From NCBI RefSeq assembly GCF_000245335.1, contig NZ_JH600289.1, forward strand, positions 1 through 64,000: DNA of 64,000 bases, read 5' to 3'. The DNA is from Bacillus mojavensis RO-H-1 = KCTC 3706 (GTDB taxonomy: Bacteria; Bacillota; Bacilli; Bacillales; Bacillaceae). The notes under the pieces were generated by a model. The model made no database searches. It was not told the origin of the DNA and worked only from the letters and a program-made list of their open reading frames with translations. Shown piece by piece: positions 24,143-34,788 of this stretch (its first letter is position 1; every line of letters begins with the position of its first letter). A program made the position numbers and the translations under genes.

Positions 24143-25291
24143 ATGAGTTTAGCACCACATGGAGGAAAACTGGTAAACCGAGTAAATGAGTCATATGATA
24201 TAAGCGGCATTCAGAAAGAAATTGAACTGGATTTGATTTCTTTTGCTGACCTGGAATTGATCGGAATCGGCGGATACAGCCCGATCGAAGGCTTCTTTAA
24301 TGAGAAGGATTACGTATCTGTTGTTGAAAACATGCGTCTTGCTTCCGGTGTTGTATGGTCTCTTCCAATCACGCTGCCGGTAGATGCACAAAAAGCAGCC
24401 GAACTGTCAGTCGGCGAAACAGTAAAATTAACGTATGACGGAGAAACATACGGCGTTATCCAAATCGAAGACTTATACGTGCCTGACAAACAAAAAGAAG
24501 CTGTTAACGTGTATAAAACAGATGATCAGGCTCATCCGGGTGTGAAAAAGCTGTTCAGCCGCGGCGATACATATATCGGCGGTCCGATCACATTGATTAA
24601 AAAAGCTTCTAAACAATTCCCTGAGTTTACATTTGAACCGGCGGAAACAAGACGCCAGTTTGCAGAAAAAGGCTGGGAAACAATTGTCGGTTTCCAAACA
24701 AGAAATCCTGTACACAGAGCGCATGAATATATTCAAAAAACGGCTCTTGAGACAGTGGACGGTTTGTTTTTAAATCCGCTTGTCGGCGAAACAAAATCTG
24801 ATGACATACCGGCTGATGTCCGGATGGAAAGCTATCAAGTGCTTCTTGACAACTATTACCCGAAAGACCGTGTCTTCCTTGGTGTTTTCTTGGCTGCAAT
24901 GCGTTATGCCGGTCCGAGAGAAGCGATTTTCCATGCGCTTGTCAGAAAAAACTACGGCTGCACACATTTCATTGTCGGCCGCGATCACGCCGGTGTCGGT
25001 GACTATTACGGCACGTACGAAGCCCAGGAGCTGTTTGACACATTTAAACCAGAAGAACTCGGCATTACACCGCTGAAATTCGAGCACAGCTTCTTCTGCG
25101 AAAAATGTGGAAATATGGGAACGGCAAAAACGTGCCCGCATGGCAGAGAGCATCACGTGATTTTATCAGGCACCAAGGTGAGAGGGATGCTGAGAGACGG
25201 TGTGTTGCCGCCTGCAGAATTCAGCCGCGCAGAAGTTGTAGAAGTGTTAATTAAAGGCATGAAGAAAAAAGAAGAAGCAGGCGTTTCTTAA
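24143..25291 (+). CDS. sat: Sulfate adenylyltransferase (ATP sulfurylase)
   Basis: 382 residues if ATG 24143 is used. AGGAGG at 24126-24131 is 11 nt away, whereas the ATG at 24134 is only 2 nt away, so 24143 (MSLAPHGG) is preferred. Makes APS from ATP and sulfate. Motifs: [11 protein letters not shown] with the HxxH ATP site, and [20 protein letters not shown]...CPH cluster near residue 320 may bind metal. Followed by cysC after 12 nt. Confidence 0.97.
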   Translation: MSLAPHGGKLVNRVNESYDISGIQKEIELDLISFADLELIGIGGYSPIEGFFNEKDYVSVVENMRLASGVVWSLPITLPVDAQKAAELSVGETVKLTYDGETYGVIQIEDLYVPDKQKEAVNVYKTDDQAHPGVKKLFSRGDTYIGGPITLIKKASKQFPEFTFEPAETRRQFAEKGWETIVGFQTRNPVHRAHEYIQKTALETVDGLFLNPLVGETKSDDIPADVRMESYQVLLDNYYPKDRVFLGVFLAAMRYAGPREAIFHALVRKNYGCTHFIVGRDHAGVGDYYGTYEAQELFDTFKPEELGITPLKFEHSFFCEKCGNMGTAKTCPHGREHHVILSGTKVRGMLRDGVLPPAEFSRAEVVEVLIKGMKKKEEAGVS

Positions 25292-25303
25292 GGAGGACTG
25301 GCA

Positions 25304-25897
25304 GTGACAAATCGCGATATTGTATGGCATGAAGCCTCTATTACAAAAGAAGAGTATCAGCAAAAAAACAAACATAAAAGCTCCATTCTCTGGCTGACGG
25401 GTTTAAGCGGTTCAGGCAAATCAACCATTGCCAATGCTGCTGCGAGAGAACTTTTTGAACAAGGCTACCAAGTTATTGTGCTGGATGGTGACAACATTCG
25501 CCACGGTTTAAATAAAGATCTCGGTTTTTCTGACGAAGACCGAAAAGAAAACATCCGCCGAATCGGAGAGGTGGCAAAACTTTTTGTGCAGCAGGGCACC
25601 ATTGTCATTACCGCTTTTATCTCTCCTTTCCGTGAGGACAGAGACCAGGTTCGCCAGCTTGTGGAAGCAGGTGAATTTAACGAAGTTTACATTAAATGCG
25701 ACCTCGATATTTGTGAACAAAGAGATCCAAAAGGGCTCTACAAAAAAGCAAGAAACGGGGAAATTCCGTTCTTCACGGGCATTGATTCTCCTTATGAAGA
25801 GCCGGAAGCTCCTGAGCTCGTCCTTGACTCAGGACAATATGATCGTGAAGAGTGCAAAAATCAGCTGATCGAGTTTGTAAAGCAGCAATTGAGCTAA
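25304..25897 (+). CDS. cysC: Adenylyl-sulfate kinase
   Basis: 197 residues, starting at GTG 25304 with AAGGAGG upstream. Phosphorylates APS to PAPS. The P-loop is GLSGSGKST around residue 32, and DGDNIRHGLNKDLGFS is the APS-binding region. Forms the activation branch with sat ahead of CysH. Confidence 0.98.
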   Translation: MTNRDIVWHEASITKEEYQQKNKHKSSILWLTGLSGSGKSTIANAAARELFEQGYQVIVLDGDNIRHGLNKDLGFSDEDRKENIRRIGEVAKLFVQQGTIVITAFISPFREDRDQVRQLVEAGEFNEVYIKCDLDICEQRDPKGLYKKARNGEIPFFTGIDSPYEEPEAPELVLDSGQYDREECKNQLIEFVKQQLS

Positions 25898-25997
25898 ACG
25901 CCGCTCAGCTGTGTTCTTCTCAGATGCCGAAAATGCAAACTAGAACAACATCGCAGCGAACGTTCTGGAAGAACTCGAATAGATCGGGGGAAAGACG

Positions 25998-26771
25998 ATG
26001 GGGAAAGTATATATTGTAGGAGCAGGTCCTGGAGATCCTGATCTGCTGACAATTAAAGCGCTGAAAGCCATTGAAAAAGCTGACGTAATCCTATATGACA
26101 GATTAGTAAATAAAGAGATTTTGCAATATGCCAAGGAGCAGGCGGACCTGATCTACTGCGGGAAGCTTCCAGATTTTCATACAATGAAGCAGGAAACCAT
26201 CAATCGGTTTCTTGTGAAGTATGCGCAAAAAGGGAAAACCGTTGTCAGATTGAAAGGCGGAGACCCATTTGTGTTCGGCAGAGGGGGAGAAGAAGCGGAA
26301 TGCCTTTCTGAAAATGGCATTCCGTTTGAAATTGTCCCCGGTATTACCTCGGGAATCGCGGCAGCTGCTTATGCCGGGATTCCTGTCACTCATCGGGACG
26401 CGGGCTCTAACGTGGCTTTTGTAACGGGGCATTATAAAAATGAAGCGGATTTTGAGGAAAAGTGGAAAGCGCTGGCCACAGGGATTGATACACTTGTCAT
26501 CTATATGGGCATTAAAAATGTGCAGCAGATCGAAAAAAAACTCCTGGAAAACGGCCGGGACGGTGCTACTCCGGCAGCGTTTATTCATTGGGGAACAACG
26601 GACAAGCAAAAATCTGTTTTTTGTACAGTTGACACTCTTTCAGAAACGGTGAAAAAAGAAGACATTAAAAATCCGAGTTTAATTGTCGTAGGAAATGTTG
26701 TAAATTATCACTATAAGCTGGAATGGTTTGAATCTGAGCTGAAAAAACAAGATTTAAGCGAGGCGTTGTAA
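25998..26771 (+). CDS. ylnD: Uroporphyrinogen-III C-methyltransferase (SUMT)
   Basis: 257 residues. Methylates uroporphyrinogen III twice with SAM to precorrin-2, the first siroheme step. The canonical YVGAGPGDPDLLT-type start, RLKGGDPFVFGRGGEE and VPGITSGIAAAAYAGIPVTHR are all present. Siroheme is needed by sulfite reductase, which is why it sits in the sulfate operon. A 100-nt gap precedes it. Its stop is immediately followed by the sirB ATG. Confidence 0.96.
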   Translation: MGKVYIVGAGPGDPDLLTIKALKAIEKADVILYDRLVNKEILQYAKEQADLIYCGKLPDFHTMKQETINRFLVKYAQKGKTVVRLKGGDPFVFGRGGEEAECLSENGIPFEIVPGITSGIAAAAYAGIPVTHRDAGSNVAFVTGHYKNEADFEEKWKALATGIDTLVIYMGIKNVQQIEKKLLENGRDGATPAAFIHWGTTDKQKSVFCTVDTLSETVKKEDIKNPSLIVVGNVVNYHYKLEWFESELKKQDLSEAL

Positions 26772-27557
26772 ATGAAACAAGCGATTTTATATGTCGGCCA
26801 CGGCAGCCGGGTAAAAAAGGCGCAGCAAGAGGCCGCTGCATTTTTGGAAGGATGCAAAGCGCACATCTCTGCGCCTGTTCAGGAAATCAGTTTTTTAGAG
26901 CTGCAGGAGCCGGCAATTGAGACAGGGTTTGAAGCATGTGTGAAGCAAGGCGCCACTCATATCGCAGTGGTGCCTCTGCTTCTTTTAACGGCTGCACATG
27001 CCAAACATGATATTCCGGAAGAAATTGCGCGTGCCGCGTCCCGTTATCCTTTAGTCCGTATTTCATACGGAAGTCCGATCGGGATTAACGAAGAAGTGGT
27101 CAAAGCGGTCTATCATCGTGTTAAAGACATAGGTGTTCCGTACGAAAACGCCAGGGTTGTGCTCATCGGCAGGGGAAGCTCAGACCCAGATGTAAAAAGA
27201 GACGTAACCGGAATTGCCGGATTGCTTCAAAACATCATGCCCGTCAGCGAAGTGATTCCATGTTTTATGACAGCATGCGGTCCCAATTACAAAGAGATTT
27301 TTTCTGAACTGAAAAAAGATGACGGCGTGACGACCTTTATTGTTCCGTATTTGCTGTTTACCGGGATGCTGATGAATGAGATTGAACGTGAGGTCCAGAA
27401 ATTGAAGGCAGAAAATCCAAATGTCTATCTCTCTTCCTATATCGGTTTCCATCCGCATGTGAAAAAGGCGTTTTTACATCGTGTGAAAGAAACGGCCGAC
27501 AACCATGAGGGGCAATTTGATTTTGACGGAGGTTTATATGCTCCCGCTTCACATTAG
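26772..27557 (+). CDS. sirB: Sirohydrochlorin ferrochelatase SirB
   Basis: 261 residues of the CbiX/SirB family. Inserts Fe2+ into sirohydrochlorin to make siroheme. GHGSRVKKAQQEAA at the start contains the metal-binding His, and a second set of conserved residues is in LLTAAHAKHDIPEE. Two tandem half-domains fit the long (class II chelatase) form. Overlaps sirC by 20 nt. Confidence 0.94.
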   Translation: MKQAILYVGHGSRVKKAQQEAAAFLEGCKAHISAPVQEISFLELQEPAIETGFEACVKQGATHIAVVPLLLLTAAHAKHDIPEEIARAASRYPLVRISYGSPIGINEEVVKAVYHRVKDIGVPYENARVVLIGRGSSDPDVKRDVTGIAGLLQNIMPVSEVIPCFMTACGPNYKEIFSELKKDDGVTTFIVPYLLFTGMLMNEIEREVQKLKAENPNVYLSSYIGFHPHVKKAFLHRVKETADNHEGQFDFDGGLYAPASH

Positions 27558-28026
27558 TTTGCAGAAGAAAAAGGTTGTGATTGCAGGGGGCGGCAACATT
27601 GCGCTCAGAAGACTGAAATCGGTGCTATCAGAGGGAGCGGATATTACGATTGTCAGTCCGGTTGCGGAACCCGAAATCAGGCAGATGGCAGACAATCGCC
27701 AGATCAAGTGGCTGAGCCGAAAGATTGAGAAAGAGGATTATCTCGATGCTTTTTTGATTATTGCCGCAACGGATGATGCCGCTGTGAATAAAGAGATTGC
27801 TCAAAACGCATCGTCTTCCCAGCTTGTCAACTGTGCCAGTAATGCTGAGTTGGGTAATGTGTATATGCCGAAAATCGTAAAAAGAGGGCATGTAACGGTG
27901 TCTGTCTCTACAAGCGGAGCCAGTCCAAAGCACACAAAAGAGCTTGCTGAAAAAGTGGATAAACTGATTGAAGGCGATTTTGTCGCTGAAGTTGACAGGC
28001 TTTATCAGGGAAGAAGAAAGAAATAA
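27538..28026 (+). CDS. sirC: Precorrin-2 dehydrogenase SirC
   Basis: 162 residues from ATG 27538 (MLPLHISLQ), with GGAGG at 27528-27532. NAD-dependent oxidation of precorrin-2 to sirohydrochlorin. The Rossmann motif VVIAGGGNIALRRL is at the start, and VSTSGASPKHTKEL marks the Met8p-like active-site end. Together with ylnD and sirB it completes siroheme synthesis as three separate proteins instead of one CysG. Last gene of the operon. Confidence 0.95.
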   Translation: MLPLHISLQKKKVVIAGGGNIALRRLKSVLSEGADITIVSPVAEPEIRQMADNRQIKWLSRKIEKEDYLDAFLIIAATDDAAVNKEIAQNASSSQLVNCASNAELGNVYMPKIVKRGHVTVSVSTSGASPKHTKELAEKVDKLIEGDFVAEVDRLYQGRRKK

Positions 28027-28054
28027 GCCAGAGCATACAATGCTCTGGCTTTTC
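28025..28054. terminator. Bidirectional terminator between sirC and rqcH
   Basis: A perfect 12-bp stem, AAGCCAGAGCAT (28025-28036) with ATGCTCTGGCTT (28040-28051), 3-nt loop, T-tract on the + side and A-rich flank on the other. It serves the convergent sirC and rqcH transcripts. Confidence 0.93.
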
Positions 28055-28064
28055 TTTGTGCTGC

Positions 28065-29777
28065 TCAGCTTTTTTTCAGCTTGATGACAATATCCGCATC
28101 AGGTGTGACAAAGACGGTATGCTGGCTGTCATAAGTCACGAAGCCTGGCTTTGCGCCGTTCGGCTTTTTGACATGCCTGATTTTTGTATAATCAACAGGC
28201 ACAGAACTTGAATCTTTTGCTTTTGAAAAATAAGCTGCGATTGTGGCGGCTTCAATAATTGTTTGTTCATCAGGTTCGCTGCTTCTGATGACGACATGGG
28301 AGCCCGGAATATCCTTCGTGTGAAGCCATATGTCGTCTCTGGCTGCTGCTTTGGTCGTTAAATACTCGTTTTGGCGGTTGTTTTTGCCGACTAAAATAGT
28401 GATACCGGAAGAAGATTCGTATGTTTCTAAAACAGGGTTGTTCTGTTTTTGTTTTTTCTGTCCTTTTTGCTGCTTAGGACGTAAATATTTCCCCTCCACA
28501 AGCTCTTCTCTGATTTCACTGATATCACGCGGAGAAGCGGACGACAGCTGCTGAATCAGCTGGTCGAAGTATTCAATTTCTTGCTGTGCCAGCCTGATCT
28601 GTTCCTCGACAACGGCAACTGAGTTTTTCGCCTTCTGATACTTAGTGAAATAGGCCTGCGCATTCTCTGAAGGCGTTTTGTTCGGATTCAGCGGGATGGT
28701 AATTGTCGGATTTTCCTCATCATAGTAGTTGATGACTTCAGCCTGTTTGTCGCCTTTTTTCATCATATATAAATTTGCAGTCAGCAGCTCCCCATAAAGC
28801 TGAAATTCCTTAGCATTTTCCGAATACTCCAGTGTTTTTTCCAGTTTTTTGATTTTGTTGGCATTCTTTTTCCGTTCATTCACAACAAACCGCTCAAGAT
28901 CCTGGGCCTGCTGTTTAACCCGGTCCCGCTCAGCTTTTCCGAAATAAAAACGGTCCAGCAGCTCACTTAATGAATCGAAGCGGCGTGCTTCTCCTTTAAG
29001 GTGAGTCAGCTCCAGCAGATAAAAATAATCCTTCCCGTTAACAGTCGTAATGTTAGGGATAAAGCGGTGCTCCCTTACCTCTGCAAAAAGCTCCAGCAGC
29101 GCTGTTGGAAGTGTTACTTTGTTGGCAAGGCCCGCTCTGTGGACAGCTTCTTTTGCGAACAGCGGAGAAACACCGGAAAAATGGTCAACAATTTGTTTAT
29201 CTAGCCGCCCTTCTTGAAAACTGAGATGACGCAAAATGTCGTCTTCAGTTGCTTCAAGCGGCGGGATCTTATCCTGGGCCGGCGGAAGCTTATAATCGTA
29301 GCCCGGCAGTACGATACGGTAGCTGTTCATTGATGGGGATAAATGTTTCAGCCCGTCGATGATCGCATTTTCCTCTCCGTCCGTCAGAATGATATTGCTG
29401 TGGCGGCCCATAATTTCGACATAAAGCTTTCGATGCGTTTCATCACCGATTTCATTGCGGCTTTTAATATGAAAAATCATAATGCGGTCAAGCCCCGCCT
29501 GTTCAATTTTTTCAATAAATCCGCCTTCAATATGCTTTCTCAGCAGCATGCAAAACATCGGTGGTTCACTCGGGTTTTCATACGTTTGGGCCGTGATATG
29601 CACCCGTGAATAGCTTGGGTGTGCCGATAATAAAAGTTTTTGGTTTTTTCCATCGGCACGGATGTGAAAAATCACATCGTGCTTATAAGGCTGATGGACT
29701 TTCGTGATCCGTCCGCCCGTTATTCGCTCGTTCAGTTCGTGTGTCATTCCGTATGTAAACATGCCATCAAACGACAT
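28065..29777 (-). CDS. rqcH: RqcH (NEMF/Rqc2 homologue), ribosome quality-control factor
   Basis: 570 residues on the minus strand. Recruits tRNA-Ala to obstructed 50S subunits and adds C-terminal poly-alanine tails that mark aborted chains for degradation. The NFACT-N domain ([17 protein letters not shown] onward) is followed by helix-hairpin-helix and long coiled-coil regions (about 270-430), then the NFACT-R domain ([18 protein letters not shown]). A basic low-complexity stretch [15 protein letters not shown] lies between. Formerly annotated as fibronectin-binding protein. Divergent from yloB. Confidence 0.96.
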   Translation of the reverse strand: MSFDGMFTYGMTHELNERITGGRITKVHQPYKHDVIFHIRADGKNQKLLLSAHPSYSRVHITAQTYENPSEPPMFCMLLRKHIEGGFIEKIEQAGLDRIMIFHIKSRNEIGDETHRKLYVEIMGRHSNIILTDGEENAIIDGLKHLSPSMNSYRIVLPGYDYKLPPAQDKIPPLEATEDDILRHLSFQEGRLDKQIVDHFSGVSPLFAKEAVHRAGLANKVTLPTALLELFAEVREHRFIPNITTVNGKDYFYLLELTHLKGEARRFDSLSELLDRFYFGKAERDRVKQQAQDLERFVVNERKKNANKIKKLEKTLEYSENAKEFQLYGELLTANLYMMKKGDKQAEVINYYDEENPTITIPLNPNKTPSENAQAYFTKYQKAKNSVAVVEEQIRLAQQEIEYFDQLIQQLSSASPRDISEIREELVEGKYLRPKQQKGQKKQKQNNPVLETYESSSGITILVGKNNRQNEYLTTKAAARDDIWLHTKDIPGSHVVIRSSEPDEQTIIEAATIAAYFSKAKDSSSVPVDYTKIRHVKKPNGAKPGFVTYDSQHTVFVTPDADIVIKLKKS

Positions 29778-29841
29778 ATATAATACACCCTCTCATTCTT
29801 CCTGCATTCGATAATTATAGCATGAAATGGGACGAGTCAGA

Positions 29842-29874
29842 ATAAGCATGCTTATAGAGTGATATCTCTATAAG
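29842..29874. repeat. Double inverted repeat in the rqcH-yloB divergent region
   Basis: Two overlapping dyads: a perfect 14-nt palindrome ATAAGCATGCTTAT (29842-29855), and CTTATAGAG (29851-29859) with CTCTATAAG (29866-29874) around a 6-nt centre. They lie between the two divergent start codons, 25 nt before yloB. No T-tract follows, so an operator is likelier than a terminator. No regulator is identified. Confidence 0.7.
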
Positions 29875-29898
29875 AGAGCAGGGGAGTGGACGAGCGGA

Positions 29899-32572
29899 AT
29901 GAAGTTTCATGAAATGGGACAAACAGATTTATTAGAGGCAACAAATACGTCCATGAAACAAGGATTAACTGAAAAAGAGGTGAAAAAACGCCTCGACAAG
30001 CATGGGCCAAACGAGCTTCAAGAAGGGAAAAAAACATCAGCGCTTATTTTGTTTTTAGCCCAGTTTAAAGATTTTATGGTGCTTGTGCTGCTTGCGGCAA
30101 CACTCATTTCAGGGTTTCTTGGTGAATATGTGGATGCGGTTGCGATTATTGCGATTGTGTTTGTGAATGGCATACTTGGGTTTTTTCAAGAACGGCGTGC
30201 AGAGCAATCTCTTCAGGCATTAAAAGAGCTGTCAACTCCTCATGTGATGGCGCTCAGGGAAGGAAGCTGGACAAAGATTCCTTCTAAAGAACTGGTGCCG
30301 GGCGACATTGTGAAGTTTACAAGTGGCGACCGGATTGGAGCAGATGTCCGGATTGTCGAAGCGAAAAGCCTGGAAATTGAAGAATCAGCGTTAACCGGAG
30401 AGTCAATCCCAGTTGTGAAACATGCGGATAAATTGAAAAAACCCGATGTGTCGCTGGGGGATATTACGAATATGGCCTTTATGGGAACCATCGTCACCCG
30501 CGGCAGCGGTGTGGGTGTTGTCGTCGGTACAGGAATGAACACGGCTATGGGGAAAATCGCTGACATGCTTGAATCGGCGGGAACTCTGTCGACCCCGCTG
30601 CAAAGAAGGCTCGAGCAGCTCGGAAAAATTTTAAATTGTTGTCGCTTTGCTGCTCACCGTACTCGTTGTCGCTGTCGGCGTGATCCAGGGACACGATCTG
30701 TACAGTATGTTTTTAGCCGGTGTCTCACTAGCGGTAGCCGCCATTCCAGAAGGGCTTCCAGCCATTGTGACAGTAGCGCTGTCATTGGGTGTACAGCGTA
30801 TGATCAAGCAAAAATCAATCGTGAGAAAGCTTCCAGCGGTTGAGACGCTTGGGTGTGCCTCTATTATTTGTTCAGACAAAACAGGAACGATGACGCAAAA
30901 CAAAATGACGGTCACACATGTATGGTCCGGAGGAAAAACATGGAGAGTGTCGGGCACGGGTTACGATCCGAAAGGAGGCTTCACACTGAACGATAAAGAG
31001 GTCAGTGTGAATAAGCATAAGCCGCTTGAGCAAATGCTGTTATTCGGCGCGCTTTGTAACAACTCGAATATTGAGAAAAGAAACGGTGACTATGTGCTTG
31101 ACGGAGATCCGACAGAGGGGGCGCTGCTCACTGCGGCAAGAAAAGGCGGCTTTTCAAAGGAGTTTGTGGAATCTCATTACCGGGTGGTTGAGGAGTTTCC
31201 GTTTGATTCAGCACGAAAAATGATGACCGTCATTGTAGAGGATCAGGACAAAAAGCGCTATATCATTACGAAAGGCGCGCCGGATGTCCTGATGCAGCGG
31301 TCCAACCGTATTTATTATGACGGCTCTGCCGCCCCTTTCTCAAATGAGAGAAAAGCAGAAACAGAGGCAGTATTACGGCAGCTGGCTTCCCAGGCGCTCC
31401 GGACGATTGCTGTTGCCTATAGACCGGTAAAAGCAGGGGAAACACCGTCAATGGAGCAGGCGGAAAAAGATCTGACAATGCTTGGCCTTTCAGGCATCAT
31501 TGATCCGCCGCGGCCTGAAGTCAGACAGGCGATTAAAGAATGCCGTGAAGCGGGAATTAAGACCGTCATGATTACAGGGGATCATGTTGAGACAGCAAAA
31601 GCTATAGCGAAAGATTTGCGTCTCCTCCCGAAAAACGGAAAAATCATGGACGGCCAGATGCTGAATGAGCTTTCACAAGAAGAGCTTTCTGACGTAGTGG
31701 AGGATGTGTATGTGTTTGCCCGCGTTTCTCCTGAGCATAAATTGAAAATTGTTAAAGCGTATCAGGAAAACGGACATATCGTTGCGATGACAGGAGACGG
31801 CGTCAATGACGCTCCCGCTATCAAGCAGGCTGACATTGGCGTTGCCATGGGGATTACAGGAACGGATGTGGCGAAGGAAGCATCATCCCTCATTCTCGTA
31901 GATGATAATTTTGCAACCATCAAATCGGCGATTAAAGAAGGCAGAAATATTTATGAAAATATTAGAAAATTTATCCGATACCTGCTGGCTTCTAACGTAG
32001 GAGAAATTCTGGTCATGCTTTTCGCCATGCTGCTTGCCCTTCCGTTGCCGCTCGTGCCGATTCAGATTTTGTGGGTAAACTTGGTGACAGATGGATTGCC
32101 GGCGATGGCGCTCGGCATGGATCAGCCGGAAGGTGACGTTATGAAGCGGAAGCCGCGTCACCCGAAAGAAGGGGTGTTTGCCCGCAAGCTTGGATGGAAG
32201 GTGGTCTCCAGAGGATTTTTAATTGGTGCTGCTACAATTTTGGCTTTTATCATCGTGTATCACCGCAATCCTGAGAATTTGTCTTATGCTCAGACAATTG
32301 CGTTTGCGACGTTGGTGCTGGCTCAGCTTATTCACGTATTTGACTGCCGGAGTGAAACTTCTGTTTTTTCCAGAAATCCGTTTGAAAACTTGTATCTGAT
32401 CGGCGCTGTATTGTCATCGATTTTACTGATGCTGGTGGTTATTTATTACCCGCCGCTCCAGCCGATTTTCCATACGGTTGCCATCACGCCGGGAGACTGG
32501 ATGCTTGTCATCGGCATGTCGGCCATCCCTACTTTTTTGCTGGCGGGGTCACTTTTGACAAGAAAAAAATAA
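29899..32572 (+). CDS. yloB: YloB, P-type Ca2+-transporting ATPase (frameshift in this sequence)
   Basis: A P2A (SERCA-like) calcium pump. Visible: N-terminal cation-ATPase domain, actuator motif LTGES, CPx-less transport helix AAIPEGLPA, phosphorylation site CSDKTGTMTQN, hinge TGDGVNDAPAI, and six C-terminal membrane helices. The frame breaks at 30633-30635, where AAA should be AA. Removing one A reads GKILIVVALLLTVL and yields 890 residues, the B. subtilis length. The orthologue is a vegetatively silent pump made during sporulation. Here the break falls in the third membrane helix and would be inactivating if real. Confidence 0.94.
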
Positions 32573-32579
32573 ATTCATA

Positions 32580-32588
32580 TGATATAAT
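32580..32588 (+). promoter_or_regulatory. Extended -10 promoter upstream of yloC
   Basis: TGATATAAT at 32580-32588 is a perfect extended -10. TTGACA at 32555-32560 is 22 nt upstream, too far to be its -35. The predicted start falls at the foot of the hairpin at 32594. Confidence 0.5.
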
Positions 32589-32593
32589 CTTAG

Positions 32594-32625
32594 GGGTAAT
32601 AGCATGTCTATTGCCCTTTTATTTT
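32594..32625 (+). terminator. Terminator hairpin after yloB, before yloC
   Basis: GGGTAATAG (32594-32602) pairs with CTATTGCCC (32608-32616), one G-U pair, 5-nt loop, then TTTTATTTT. Probably ends yloB transcripts. Confidence 0.85.
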
Positions 32626-32656
32626 GAGAACAGGGAAGAAATTAGGTGTTTTATTT

Positions 32657-33532
32657 ATGATACGGAGTATGACAGGCTTCGGCAGTGCAAGCAAAACACA
32701 AGATGATCTCTCTGTAAGCGTTGAACTTAAATCTGTGAATTACAGGTTTAAAGAAGTGAACGCTCGTTTGCCAAGGCCTTTGCTATATTTAGAAGATAAG
32801 CTGAAACAGACGATTCTGCAGTACATACAGCGCGGAAGAATTGAGCTTTTCGTCTCCGTTGACAGTGATATGCTCGTAGAGAGAAGGCTTGACATTGATT
32901 GGCCGCTGCTCGATGAGTTTGTCGCAGCTGCAGAGGATATGAAAAAGCGATATCAATTGTCCGCAGAGCCTGATGTCATGGACTTCTTCAAGCTTGAACA
33001 TGTCGTCCAGATTCATGAGGAGCAGACACAAAGCGAAAAGCTTGAGGAGTTACTAACAGCTGCTGCAGAGGAAGCTGTAAAAGGACTCTGTGAGATGCGC
33101 GAAAAAGAGGGGCTGCTTCTAGCCAAAGACTGTCTGATGCATATTGACCAGCTTGAAGAGCTGGCCGAAAAGACCGAATCTTTGGCATCCGATGCGGTAT
33201 CTCGTTACAGGGAACGGCTTTACGCCAGAATAAAGGAATGGACCGAAGACGTGTTGGATGAGAGCCGGCTGGTTACAGAATGCGCTATTTTTGCAGATCG
33301 CTCTGATATTACAGAAGAGATTACAAGGCTGAAGAGCCACTTCGCTCAGTTTCGTGATATATTAGCTGAAGGCGGAGCTGTCGGGCGCAAACTCGACTTT
33401 CTTGTCCAAGAGCTGAATCGGGAAGCAAATACAATCGGCTCAAAAGCAAATGATCACCAGATCACAAAGCTTGTCGTCGAAATGAAAAGTTCTATTGAAA
33501 AAATAAAAGAACAAGTGCAAAATATAGAATAG
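32657..33532 (+). CDS. yloC: YloC, YicC-family endoribonuclease-like protein
   Basis: 291 residues from ATG 32657 (MIRSMTGFGSAS). The 32624 alternative adds an unlikely N-terminus. The family signature MTGFG opens the protein, and the DUF1732 C-terminal domain closes it (GRKLDFLVQELNREANTIGSKAND). YicC proteins are described as RNases affecting small RNAs. The cellular target in Bacillus is unclear. Leads the yloC-remA-gmk-rpoZ cluster. Confidence 0.93.
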   Translation: MIRSMTGFGSASKTQDDLSVSVELKSVNYRFKEVNARLPRPLLYLEDKLKQTILQYIQRGRIELFVSVDSDMLVERRLDIDWPLLDEFVAAAEDMKKRYQLSAEPDVMDFFKLEHVVQIHEEQTQSEKLEELLTAAAEEAVKGLCEMREKEGLLLAKDCLMHIDQLEELAEKTESLASDAVSRYRERLYARIKEWTEDVLDESRLVTECAIFADRSDITEEITRLKSHFAQFRDILAEGGAVGRKLDFLVQELNREANTIGSKANDHQITKLVVEMKSSIEKIKEQVQNIE

Positions 33533-33547
33533 TAACTGTGCGTATTG

Positions 33548-33575
33548 TTTACAGACGGACTTGCTAGGTTAAACT
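33548..33575 (+). promoter_or_regulatory. Possible promoter of remA
   Basis: TTTACA at 33548-33553 and TAAACT at 33570-33575 with a 16-nt spacer, in the 76-nt yloC-remA gap. Each box has at least two mismatches, so support is weak. Confidence 0.35.
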
Positions 33576-33608
33576 AGAGACGTCTATTTTACAGGGGGAA
33601 CGTAGAAG

Positions 33609-34502
<894 letters not shown>

Positions 34503-34505
34503 CTG

Positions 34506-34709
34506 ATGTTAGATCCATCAATTGACTCATTAATGAATAAATTGGATTCAAAATACACGCTCGTAACCGTTTCTGCTAGACGCGCGCGTGAAATGCAAAT
34601 CAAAAAAGACCAGATGATTGAACATACGATTTCACACAAATATGTAGGCAAAGCTTTAGAAGAAATTGATGCAGGCCTGCTTTCGTTTGAAAAGGAAGAC
34701 CGCGAATAG
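34506..34709 (+). CDS. rpoZ: RNA polymerase omega subunit
   Basis: 67 residues, [31 protein letters not shown], the standard omega fold. Assists beta' folding and holoenzyme assembly and contributes to ppGpp responses in some bacteria. Starts 3 nt after gmk. A terminator follows. Confidence 0.97.
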   Translation: MLDPSIDSLMNKLDSKYTLVTVSARRAREMQIKKDQMIEHTISHKYVGKALEEIDAGLLSFEKEDRE

Positions 34710-34721
34710 TAGCACAAGTAG

Positions 34722-34752
34722 CAACCTATATCATGTAGGTTGTTATTTTTTT
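34722..34752 (+). terminator. Terminator between rpoZ and coaBC
   Basis: CAACCTA (34722-34728) pairs with TAGGTTG (34736-34742), 7-nt loop, followed by TTATTTTTTT. It divides an otherwise tightly packed run of genes. Confidence 0.85.
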
Positions 34753-34788
34753 CCGTGCTGTTTTTATATTGCAGAGGGGGAGAAGTCA

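Noticed and set aside
25960..25972. GCGAACGTTCTGG as a LexA (DinR) box
   Set aside because: The Bacillus SOS box needs GAAC-N4-GTTC; here the half-sites are directly fused with no spacer.
34666..34788. N-terminal extension of coaBC
   Set aside because: Runs through rpoZ, a terminator hairpin and past the proper ribosome site; no family similarity.
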